The translations under genes were made by a program, and so were the position numbers. From positions 17,734,067 to 17,798,066 of the forward strand of contig NC_051087.1 in NCBI RefSeq assembly GCF_901709675.1: 64,000 bases of DNA. Direction: 5' to 3'. Numbering within the stretch: position 1 is the first letter of the stretch; every line of letters begins with the position of its first letter. Source of the DNA: Syngnathus acus. Taxonomy: Eukaryota > Chordata > Actinopteri > Syngnathiformes > Syngnathidae. Positions 55,600 through 64,000 of the stretch are shown here, piece by piece. A model generated the notes under the pieces. It did no database searches, was not told the origin of the DNA, and worked only from the letters and a program-made list of their open reading frames with translations.

Positions 55600-56450
55600 G
55601 GCTTATCCCAATGTCAATAGATAATCCTGTATTGTTTCAAAGTTGCCATTTAAACTCCTGCTCTTGCAATGAATTGTGGACAGCTTTCCTTCCAAATCAA
55701 TGCGGCTAACCATCCACCATCCAAGATTAATAAAGATACTGGTTAATCTTGGATGGTGAATTATTTCCAAGTTTATGTTGTCATAGCGTGCAACGTACTC
55801 TGATCTGGACCGGTGTGGTATTCTCTGTAGATGATCCATTTGGCTTTATGTAGATTTTACAGTTGGATGTCCAAAAGTCTTTAGTTGACGGGCCCGCTAG
55901 GCAATCAACGGATGAAGTTTGTTTGCTGAGATTCTCATTGATATAATCATTTGATTCCATCAGATTTTTTCCCTGTTTCAGTAAAACGATTTTGTGCTTT
56001 CTGCTTGTGAATGTAAGTAGCACGGCACAGTTGTCGTGACTCAACCACCGGTGACTCCTCTCTTGGGAAGCAGGTGGCATGAGTTCACGTTTGTTTTTTG
56101 ATAAGAACTCCACCGCTTGCTGTTCCATGGATCGGTTGTACTCATCATCCACATTGCTTTGGTGTCTCAGTGACCCGGCGTTGCTTCTTGGTGCGATCTT
56201 GAGACCAGTGATGATTACATCTTTGGTCTTATTCTGCTCATAAAGCTCTTCTACACTGCTGGTGAGGGTTTTGATCAGCTGATCCTTCTTGGCATTCTCA
56301 TTTTTGAGGAATTAGATCTCCTCCATCCGAGCTTCTATCCCCATCTTGATTACTTCCAGAGCATTCGTAAGTGAATCTTCTTTGGCACCATCACTCTTTG
56401 ATTTTTGTGGCAATAAAAGTTGGAGGTTTTCCATATTCTTTCTCTGTCTA
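55600..56450 (-). pseudogene. L1-like LINE ORF1 fragment (RRM-type)
   Basis: The minus-strand frame 55781-56152 with upstream context reads KDVIITGLKIAPRSN, MEQQAVEFLSKNKRE, CAVLLTFTSRKHKIVLLKQG, NDYINENLSKQ and FWTSNCKIYIKPNGS. These are the RRM-like domain motifs of ORF1 proteins of fish L1/Tx1-type elements (VIITGL, RKKKI.LLKQGK, YINEHLTK, WT.NCKIFIK). Stops on both sides show decay. ORF2 is absent. Confidence 0.7.
55715..55758. repeat. Perfect 16-bp inverted repeat with 12-bp loop
   Basis: CACCATCCAAGATTAA (55715-55730) and its exact complement TTAATCTTGGATGGTG (55743-55758). It lies in the 3' part of the L1-like fragment. Confidence 0.9.
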
Positions 56451-56837
56451 TAACAGGCTACACAATTTATGCAGCCTGGTAGTTGTTTTTTGGCTCACCA
56501 ACAGTTTGCAACTGTATCCTTGAGAGCGTCCTACCCGCTCAGCAGCCTGAACTGAAATGTCCTGTAGATTTGGATCCTGGTTTTTGGGTCAAAGCTCTGT
56601 GAGCACATTGAATATCAAGAGATACCTTCAGGTAAGAGACACTGCATGGTCAGCTTCTTTCCATCCATCCATATTTTAAATTTTTTCCTTGCCCTCTGAA
56701 GGGTTATGATCAAGAGATGTCAAGAATATTTGTCAACTGTAGGCATGAATAGCCATTTGAGATGTTTCTGTGTTTTAGTCTATATAAATAAACTTGGCAT
56801 GACATGACACTTGAACCCAGCCTACTAACATCGATAT
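56451..56837. other. No recognised feature
   Basis: AT-rich intronic DNA between the L1-like fragment and MITE L-b. Confidence 0.5.
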
Positions 56838-56839
56838 AC

Positions 56840-57471
56840 CGTATTAGCCCGAATATAAGACGGTGATTTTAGCATTGAAATAAGACTGAAAAAGTGGGGG
56901 TCGTCTTACATTCGGGGTCTAGACTTTATACTCATTCACAACGCTAGATGGCGCCAGATATCTTCAAAGTGAATGCTGAACTTAACTCCCCAGGCCAAAG
57001 CGAACCCCTGTCACGAAGAATAAAAATAAAAATAGCGGTAGCAGTTTGCATTGTTTTATTGCAATGTTTTTCCTTATTCAGATTTGTTTCAAGACTACAG
57101 TTACAGTTAGACTTCACTTTGATGGTTAATGCAGTTATTGCAATTTTGTTGTTTTATCACAGTAGATTGGTTTATTTACATTTCAAAAACCAGAAGCCAT
57201 TCATTTACAAATGTGATTGCACTTTAGTTTACATATTTAAATGTTCAGTTATTAACATGTGATAGACCGTTTTTGCATGATTTGAATGAGGCAAAATAAC
57301 ATGCTTTTTCTCTCAAATATATTGTTATAATCTTTGGTTTCAGATGTACTGTGATTATTTTCTGTATAAAAATTTAATTTGGTGTTCAAAAAGTCTTTTT
57401 TCAAACTTGAGTCTTGAAAAAGAGGGGGTCGTCTTATAATCAGTGTCGTCTTATATTCGGGCCAATATGGT
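56840..57471 (+). mobile_element. MITE family L, copy L-b, uninterrupted
   Basis: CCGTATTAGCCCGAATATAA ... TTATATTCGGGCCAATATGG, flanked by TA. About 630 bp; contains CTAGATGGCGCCAGATATCT and other blocks found in L-a. The open frame 56948-57262 has no family match. It serves as the reference for the insertions in L-a. Confidence 0.88.
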
Positions 57472-57522
57472 ACCCATAATATTAAAAGTTGGCTTCAATT
57501 CAGAGCAGGATCCTGGTTAAAG

Positions 57523-58425
57523 TAATATATTTTCCGCACTATAAAGTGCTTTGGGTTAAAAGGCGCAGACTCAACAATGGGGGCTATATCTGTACTTAAC
57601 CCACATATTGTATACTGCCCAGCGCATTATAGGGCACATGCTGGCGAAAACATACGGTATACAAAAAAGGTAACAAGAGCAAGTCAGTGAGTTCGGTTGT
57701 ACTTTATTCTATTTAGCAATATACTCATTATTAACCAGTTTTTATCCACAAAACCATAGATGTCCTCATCTTCTGCATCCGGATTAAACATGCCACGTTC
57801 CCTTTTGTCATTGTCTGTGTCAGTCTCGTTGTCAAGTTGCCTTTCAGCAATGATCCAGGATCTCCATAAAGGTTGAACAACAGTTAAACCTGATACCTTT
57901 ACCCATGCATCTACAATCCATTCACATAACTTGCATAACTTGCTCAGCGCTGCCTCAGAGTGAATGTGTAAATGTGTTTGCCTATGTTGTGAAACTTTCT
58001 CACGGAAGCTCTCTTACCATGTGCTGCCTCACAACTGATGACCCGTAGCTTGTAAGTATGTTATTTCTCCAATGCTATTTTCAGGGGTCCTTAGCCAAAC
58101 CAATGCACGAATCAGTATTTATCAGTTGAGGCGGCGGTAAGTACGTACTCTACGTATTACGTATGTTCTCAGAGTGGTTTACCACTCCAGTGTATGTATT
58201 TTCCATATTGTGTAATGTCTTCTGATTGGTTAATCGCTGTCATCTTACATATTTTGAGTATTACGTACTGTTCTTTACGTATACGACCCTGTGTCGGCAG
58301 CCGCACAACATTTACTGATTTTGGAACTCGGGGCAGACAAAAGGCTCACCTTCTTAGAATGCGCCCTGTAGATTTGTCAGAAAATTAAAGGCTTTTAGGT
58401 GCACCTTATGGAGTGGAAAATACGG
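57523..58425 (-). mobile_element. Pogo-like MITE with transposase C-terminus
   Basis: The right end is CACCTTATGGAGTGGAAAATACGG followed by TA; the left end TTTTCCGCACTATAA is degraded at its tip. Near 57760-57860 the minus strand reads WIIAERQLDNETDTDN and AEDEDIYGFVDKNW, an acidic C-terminal tail like that at 60270-60350. Thus it is a deletion derivative with terminal parts only. Confidence 0.75.
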
Positions 58426-58689
58426 TAACCATTTTAATCTTAGGACTGACGATGGAAGGAGGGACGGACTGTTGGCGGAAGCCCTTTTTCAATGAGAACT
58501 ATGGACAGGGATAAATATACAGTAATCCTTCGCTATATCGCGGTTCATTTATCGTGGCTTCAGTACATTGCAGATTTTTTCCACCCCCAAAAAAAAATCA
58601 AAAATTAAAAATAAAATTTCTAAATTGAGGAATTATGGCACGAAAGTTGCCCGCACACTACCAGAAGGCAGGGAGTGCCCACACAATTG

Positions 58690-58872
58690 CAGTACGTACA
58701 CTTGTACCTTGTTATAAAAATTATTCTAAAAACATATTAACAGTATTGTACCTTGTAAGATTTTTTTTATAATAATAAAAGAGTTCTAAAAACATATTTA
58801 CAGTATGTACACTTGTACCTTGTTATAAAAAAGTTAATAAAAGAGTTCTAAAACTATATTTACAGTATGTAT
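58690..58872 (+). repeat. About 60-bp tandem repeat, three units
   Basis: GTACACTTGTACCTTGTTAT and TAAAAGAGTTCTAAAAACAT recur in order, separated by AT-rich sequence of variable length. Confidence 0.8.
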
Positions 58873-58900
58873 ACTTTAGCTACATCTACATATGTGACAC

Positions 58901-58904
<4 letters not shown>

Positions 58905-58931
<27 letters not shown>

Positions 58932-58957
58932 CATACGCACACACACACACACACACA
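58905..58957. repeat. (AC)n microsatellite
   Basis: ACACACAC runs with few interruptions (CATACATACAC..., CATACGCAC...). The 112-codon frame here starts as HTHTHT before joining real transposase sequence. Confidence 0.95.
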
Positions 58958-59339
58958 TTTCATATTTATATTTATATTATTTATACATTATTTTCCATAT
59001 GTCATTTATACTACATACTGTAGAGAAAAAGTGGACCAGCACGGATGGTAGCAATATGCAAACAGGGCACGAGAGGTTTTCTTTCACAGTTGTGCTTGGT
59101 TGCCATGGTAATGGACAAAAACTATCACCTACAGTATTTTTTTTAAGAGGAAGACGCTGCCTAAAGAAGTTTCCAGCCAGAGTCACTGATACGGGAAATC
59201 AATAGGGCTGGATGGATAAGGAGAAAATGAGAGGGTGGCTGAGAGAGTTGTACATGAAGAGACCGGGTGTTTTTCTTTCACACATGGCCCTCCCTGTTCA
59301 TCTGAGACTCCATGCATCTCACAACTGCTGTAAAAGCCA

Positions 59340-60105
59340 AGTTCAGAAAATTAATTAGAATTCTTCCATCATTCCAGGAGTATTAACAAAGGAACTCCAA
59401 CTGCTAGACAGTCACGTGTCTGCGTCACCTGCCACCTAGCTGCTCCTTTTTCTCTGCATCGGCCGGTCATGGCGGTGCCCACACAATCAAGATGACCACC
59501 GGCACCTGTTCCCGCTTAGCGTACTGATTATTTAAACTCCGGACTCTCGTCTTCACTCTGTCAGGTCATTCTTTTACCCTGCCCGTGACGCCACCCCTGT
59601 GCTCACTGTGCTCTGCCCGAATGATTCCCGTTGCCGATGTTGCCCGTGTACCGACCCAACTCGCTTTGCTCGCCGCCTGTCCTGACCACTTGCCCATCTT
59701 TGACCACGCTTTGATCGGCGCCTGCCCTGACCACCTGCTTGCCCCTGACCAGGACTACCAATCCAGTCTTCCACTTCCCCTTTGCCCTTTTTCAATAAAG
59801 ATCCGTGCCGCACTTGGTCGCCCTGCCTTGATTGTGACATGGACATTGGTGTGAACAGGGCATTCAAAGTCAAGTTCTAAGCAGTGTGGGAGTAATGGAT
59901 GTTAGCGACCACTCGTTTACTAAAACTGGCATTCCACATCAACGGCAAATCTTGCCATCATTCCAGGAAGATTAACAAAGGAACTCCAACCGCTGGACAT
60001 TGGTGTGAACAGGGCATTCATAGCCAAGTTGCAAGCAGCGTGAGAGCAATGGATGACAGACAGCAACCACACGTTTACTAAAACTGGCATTTCACATTAA
60101 CGACA
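59340..60105 (+). repeat. Tandem duplication of a transposase segment, one unit split by an LTR
   Basis: Unit 1 (59360-59946 including the LTR) and unit 2 (59947-60105) share TCATTCCAGGA(G/A)(T/G)ATTAAC, ACATTGGTGTGAACAGGGCA and TTTACTAAAACTGGCATT. Without the LTR each is about 155 bp. Confidence 0.88.
59410..59839 (+). mobile_element. Solo Gypsy-like LTR inside the Tigger remnant
   Basis: It starts AGTCACGTG (probably mutated from TGTCACG) and ends TTGATTGTGACA. The 5-bp flanks TAGAC (59405-59409) and TGGAC (59840-59844) match but for one base. The second transposase unit shows the empty site (CCGCTGGACATTGG). TTCAATAAAGATC at 59788 and CACTTGGTCGCCCTGCC resemble the LTRs at 606 and 47041 read in reverse. 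Confidence 0.9.
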
Positions 60106-60565
60106 AACACATTTACTAAGATTCAGAGGCAGCGCCGAGCGAGTTACGCCATCATATGTGAATAGAATGTGGATGCCTGAAAAAGCTTTAACTGTTATCT
60201 GTGCTTTCTGGAAAGCCAAGATCATTACAACAAGACTGACTCCAACAATGACGAGAAGGAACTTAGCATGTTAAATGGCAAACTTGCCGAGCTGTTTGAT
60301 TCGGAAACAGCAGATGAAGACTTTGATGGATTTGTGGATAAATATTGCTGAACAATAATGTAAGTACAGTCCTGTACATTGTTAAATAGTTGAATGAAGT
60401 ACAACAATACTCGCTGTCATGTTCCCACTACCTTTTTTCTATACCATATGCATGCATGCGTCCTATGATGCGGTGCGTCGTATGTGTGGGTTAAGTACAG
60501 AAATGACTCTTGTAATTGAGTCTCCACATTTTAACCCGAAACGCCTTATGGTGGGGAAAATACAG

Positions 60566-61385
60566 GATTATGAATAAGGACGGAAGGGTGCCCAAGTTGC
60601 GGACAAAAGACGGAGAATAAAAATTTGGTAAACTGCCCACCTCTGTCCACTCCCTTCATGACCGTCACTCTGTTGTTGATTTTCATTTTTTTTAACTATG
60701 CCTACAAAACAAAAATACTATTCAAAATGCCCCTCTGGCTGTCAAGATTGTTGTAAAAAGAAGAAAAAAAGTAAGATTGTTGAAAATTGTTGTCAGTTTT
60801 TTGGAGTGGAGGAAAACTATAAAATCATTCAATTCTTGTGAAAATAATATAAAATCAGTTTAGCAATTAAAGTTCTAAAAAAGATACAAAATCTGAATCT
60901 CTTAAGTAGTCAGCAGTGACAGTTTGTGCTCACACCTTGCAGACCCGCTGGGTGGATTGGCATGAATTATGGAGAGATTTAGTAAGCCAATTTGTTAGTG
61001 ACCCGAGGTTCCACAAAGTAGTTCCAACTTTACTGCTCCATTTTTCCCTACCACTGGAGTGGTGCTAGAAGTGCACCCCCCCCACCACCACCAAAACCAT
61101 ACCTCAAAAACATCGTAAATCAGGACTTTATTAAATCAAGGCACCACTGCATATATGTACCATTTAGTACAATATTTAAAATCATATTTCTTGTTATTCC
61201 TAAAATAAACTTTGTCGATTTATTTCAAAATAGTAATACAATGAGTATGTACGAAAAACAGTAACCATCACCCTAATTCTCATTGTGCTATGATTATTTG
61301 ATCTCATATAAAACTCAGATATTAGTAAGATATAACAAGTGAAATATTTAAAATAAGTTACTTGAGAAAATCAAGCCAAACTTAC
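60566..61385 (-). other. Syntaxin intron next to the donor site; no other feature
   Basis: AT-rich sequence with short A/T runs and a C run at 61073-61083. No exon or transposon end seen. Confidence 0.55.
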
Positions 61386-61496
61386 CCTGCGTGCTTCTTG
61401 TTGGAACTTGGCTGCTTTCTTGGTGTCAGCAACTGCTCTTTCTACAAAGCCCACTGATTGGTCCATGTTACTTTCAATTCTGTCAATCATGCCACC
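61386..61496 (-). CDS. Syntaxin, penultimate exon (SNARE motif C-terminal half)
   Basis: On the minus strand TTTTTTAG precedes and GTAAGTTTGG follows an exon of exactly 37 codons, phase 0 at both ends. The peptide begins [17 protein letters not shown] and ends [20 protein letters not shown]. It aligns without gaps to the same 37-codon exon in STX1-type genes (GEMIDRIE...[20 protein letters not shown]). Syntaxins are Qa-SNAREs that pair with SNAP-25 and VAMP-type SNAREs to drive membrane fusion; this exon gives the last layers of the SNARE helix and the juxtamembrane basic residues. The paralogue is not settled; STX1/2/3-type is most likely. Upstream exons are beyond the window or unseen. Confidence 0.92.
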
Positions 61497-62477
61497 CTAA
61501 AAAATGGAAGGCAAGAAATAAAGAGCAAACACAGGCACACATTCTCCAGATGAAAATTGTGATTCCAGAGCCATTCATTCACGGCACTTACGGTGGGTTG
61601 CACCAACAAAATTTAAACTTTAATCAGGGATTAGTAAAACCATGTTTAAAAGTGAGGTGATCTGGTTTATTAAGATTAAAATTATTACAATTAAGAAGAC
61701 CTCTGTTGCATCATTGCATCTCAGTTTAGTAAAAATCAGTTTAACGAAATTTAATCTCAATTCAATCCAATTTACAGAGATGATCGTGGATATTGAAATA
61801 ATAATAAACAACAAATTATGGATTTAAATGTATAGGCTGTCGCTACACCACTGTCAAGCCCCCTGTGTCGACAGGTGCTCTTTTCTCTCTCTCTCGATAA
61901 AACATTATGGCTTGTATCTGACAGAGGAACAGAGGTTTGGTTTGCGAATATTTGGATGTAACGAATGTTGTTTTTTTGCTTAGGGTTTATCCGAAGTTAC
62001 AAAGACGTTTGCTAGACACTCGGGAACACCGTTTCTTTGGATGTGACGAATGTTGTTTTATTGTCAGGGTTTATCCGAAGTTACAAAGATGTTTGCTAGA
62101 CACTCGCGAACACCGTTTCTTGTCATTATGACGTTTTGAATCCCCTGACAGGAGTGCGGTGTCTACCACGTGCGCGCACACGTGGACATTCACCACTCAG
62201 TGAGGTGTGGTCTTGCATTGTTGCTAGTTAGCAAAAACGTTTGCCTATTGTAATTTGTTCACTTGATCTGCTACATTATAATGGCTTGGCATCTTAAACT
62301 TTTCCTTCTTTGACAACAACTTGCTGAGCGAATTAATGGAGCAAATAGAAGAAGAAAAAACAGACAACATGGTGAAAAAGAAATGATGCATACACTGGCA
62401 GTAACTGCCTGACAGTTGGCATAATAGATATAATTGGGGAAAAAGCAAAAACTAAAAACTAAATCCACAGTTGTCCA
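61497..62477 (-). other. Syntaxin upstream intron; unassigned except a tandem repeat
   Basis: No further syntaxin exon is visible on the minus strand. AT-rich, with an 85-bp tandem duplication at 61951-62120. Confidence 0.55.
61951..62120 (+). repeat. 85-bp tandem duplication
   Basis: Both units start TTTGGATGT(A/G)ACGAATGTTG and contain GGGTTTATCCGAAGTTACAA and TTTGCTAGACACTCG; boundaries 61951-62035 and 62036-62120. Confidence 0.92.
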
Positions 62478-63182
62478 AATCCATCCATCCATCCATCCAT
62501 CCATTTTCTATTCCGCTTGTCCCCCCGGGGGTCGTGGGCGTGCTGGAGCCAATCCCAGCTGTCAACGAGCAGTAGGCGTTGGACACCCTGAACCGGTTGC
62601 CAGCCAATCGCAGGGCACGCAGAGACGAACAACCATTCGCCCTTGCACTCACATCGAGGGACAATTTGTAATGCTCAATCAGCCTACAAAGCATGTTTTT
62701 GGGATGTGGGAGGAAACCGGAGTGCGCAGAGAAAATCCACGCGGGCACGTGGAGAACATGCAAACTCCATACAGGGAGGGCCGGAGGTTAAAGATTAAAG
62801 TCCCAATGATCGTCACACACACACCTGGGTGTGGTGAAATTTGTCCTCTGCATTTAACCCATCCCCGTGTGATTTTAATCCATCCCCTGGGGGAGAGGGG
62901 AGCAGTGAGCAGCAGCGGTGCCGCGCTCGGGAATCAGTTGGTGATCTAACCCCCCAATTCCAACCCTTAATGCTGAGTGCCAAGCAGGGAGGCAATGGGT
63001 CCCATTTTTATAGTCTTTGGTATGACCCGGCCGGGGTTTGAACCCACAACCTTCCAGTCTCAGGGCGGACACTCTACCACTAGGCCACTGAGCTGGTGAT
63101 CAATCAATCTGAGGTGGAATCAAACCTGCACCCTCTTAACTGTGAGGCGGATGAGCTAACCAGTGCTCCACCAAGCTGCCCC
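62478..63182 (-). mobile_element. (ATGG)n-tailed fish retroposon, split by a SINE
   Basis: Minus strand: tail (ATGG)n at 62478-62503, GGCTGGCAACCGGTTCAGGG, ACATGCTTTGTAGGC and GCATGTTCTCCACGTGCCCG, then after the SINE the tRNA-like head with GGTTTGATTCC and GCTTGGTGGAGCACTGG. It is the same family as 46905-47526 and nearly complete. Confidence 0.85.
62786..63095 (-). mobile_element. tRNA-headed SINE inside the retroposon
   Basis: Minus strand: GTGGCCTAGTGGTAGAGTG, GGTTCAAACCCC, full body, and tail ...GGGACTTTAATCTTTAACC. It is almost identical to the copy at 24131-24447 (the 65- and 66-residue by-product translations are the same), so both are young. Confidence 0.93.
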
Positions 63183-63320
63183 CCCCTATCGATTTTCTTC
63201 AAGAAAATTCTATATTTTATGAAATAGTTAAAATCAAATTTGTTTTAATAATACAAATTAAGATGAGTTCTAAAGAGAAGTTTTAAATTTAGTCTGTGTT
63301 ATTTTAAACTTGGTCTACAG

Positions 63321-63867
63321 CAGGGGTTCTTAACCTTCGAATGATTCCAGACCCCCAATGGATTGTCCAATATGGTACTATACCCCCTAACCCTAACCCT
63401 AACCCTCCCCCGCATTGAAATATATATATGTAATTTGTGATGTAAACAAAATGCAGCAGCAGCAACAACCTACTACCTTACTGTCTCTTGCCTTCTCAGC
63501 CTTTGACGCTACAGCGATGTTGTGGTCAGTTATGCTGCTTGTGGTCCCGCCAGACCTCAGCTGATGGCCACAACACCCACTGCCTGTGCTGTCAGTGCTG
63601 CCAACTCTACAGATTAATCGTTAGGTCTGCAGATTTTTACGTTCATTTGAGATTGTCAGATTTTAACTACTTACAAGCATAACGACAGTGAACAAGAACA
63701 TAAGCATAACTAAAAAAGAATAACCTGTGAACAATAATAGGTACAAAATAGAAGAAAATAACGAGAGATACTAAAAAAATACCTGATTACGAGAGATCGA
63801 GTCCCATACCCCAGCATTTGGGTCCCATACCCCAAGGGGTATGGATACCCCCGGTTAAGAACCCCTG
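63321..63867. mobile_element. hAT MITE with CAGGGGTTCTTAACC ends
   Basis: CAGGGGTTCTTAACCTT and GGTTAAGAACCCCTG are complementary ends. The 8-bp flanks GTCTACAG (63313-63320) and GTCTAAAG (63868-63875) match in seven bases. A telomere-like (CCCTAA)3 run lies at 63386-63407. No coding capacity. Confidence 0.9.
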
Positions 63868-64000
63868 GTCTAAAGTTTGGTTCAATGAAATTTAAACTCT
63901 AGTTTTTAAAGTGAAACTTTGTTGGTTCAATCAATCTTTAGATTGCATAACAGTGTGATTAACCACAATCGGGCAGGATAAAATTATGTATAATTAAAAC

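Larger units (their letters stand above)
58520..60565 (+). pseudogene. Tigger-like transposase remnant (DDE domain pieces)
   Basis: A Tigger-type end CAGTAATCCTTCGCTATATC stands at 58520. The frame ending at 59205 reads FSFTVVLGCHGNGQKLSP and KKFPARVTDTG, matching the DDE region of pogo/Tigger transposases (FTVVLGC..DG.KL.P, FP.GV.V). Out of frame follow WMDKEKMRGWLRELYMKRPG, a DSMH..TTAVKAKF motif with a catalytic-type Asp, IPGVLTKELQLLDIG and VNRAFK. The acidic C-terminus DSETADEDFDGFVDKYC is at about 60280-60350. The right end CGCCTTATGGTGGGGAAAATAC at 60540 belongs to the family C type, so the element may be composite. Confidence 0.8.

Noticed and set aside
56948-57262. 104-codon frame in MITE L-b
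   Set aside because: The corresponding frame is not kept in L-a and has no similarity to a transposase.

Overview
The window is vertebrate, almost certainly teleost, genomic DNA. The evidence is two host-gene fragments with canonical splice sites and a very dense mix of fish-type transposable elements (L2, RTE, jockey/CR1-like and L1-like LINEs, Ty3/Gypsy and BEL/Pao elements, hAT and pogo/Tigger-like DNA transposons, tRNA-headed SINEs). There is no bacterial-style operon, CRISPR array or rRNA. Most long open frames are transposon remains or chance frames. I cannot name the species.

Host genes. The last two exons of a syntaxin (Qa-SNARE) gene lie on the minus strand: a 37-codon SNARE-motif exon at 61386-61496 and the terminal membrane-anchor exon at 48219-48296. 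They are separated by a 13.1 kb intron packed with transposons. On the plus strand, 13360-13467 looks like the last coding exon (35 residues, hydrophobic, splice acceptor in front, stop codon) of a membrane protein I cannot identify. The two genes converge on a roughly 35 kb transposon-filled interval.

Layout. 1-980: minus-strand Gypsy 5' LTR and leader with minisatellites, inserted in an RTE-like LINE end. 2867-3336: foldback MITE. 3467-5806: 3' end of a minus-strand chromodomain Gypsy whose LTR holds a hAT insertion. 7035-13260: RTE-type LINE pieces, a Tigger-like MITE, a SINE and a solo LTR. 13842-17283: a four-level nest of DNA transposons (foldback element, pogo-like MITE, second MITE, hAT). 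17297-20175: a Tigger-like element holding another MITE (itself carrying a SINE) and a solo LTR. 20420-27515: a run of LINE fragments of several families. 27525-30150: decayed Gypsy polyprotein with an internal deletion. 31195-33540: two hAT transposase remnants and an inverted, near-identical copy of the SINE-carrying MITE. 33565-42543: three L2-type LINEs end to end, the first with an SGNH-esterase ORF1 and the first two fused in frame. 43170-44040: BEL/Pao remnants. 44197-45351: second copy of the Tigger-like element. 45440-64000: SINEs, solo LTRs, MITEs, an L1-like ORF1 fragment and Tigger transposase fragments around the syntaxin exons.

Because many insertions keep exact target-site duplications (TA for pogo/mariner-like, 5 bp for LTRs, 8 bp for hAT), their relative ages can be read directly. 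Five MITE families share one terminal grammar (CCGTA/CCGTTT ends plus repeated TATAAGnCGC-like subterminal motifs), which is the most intriguing unexplained pattern here.
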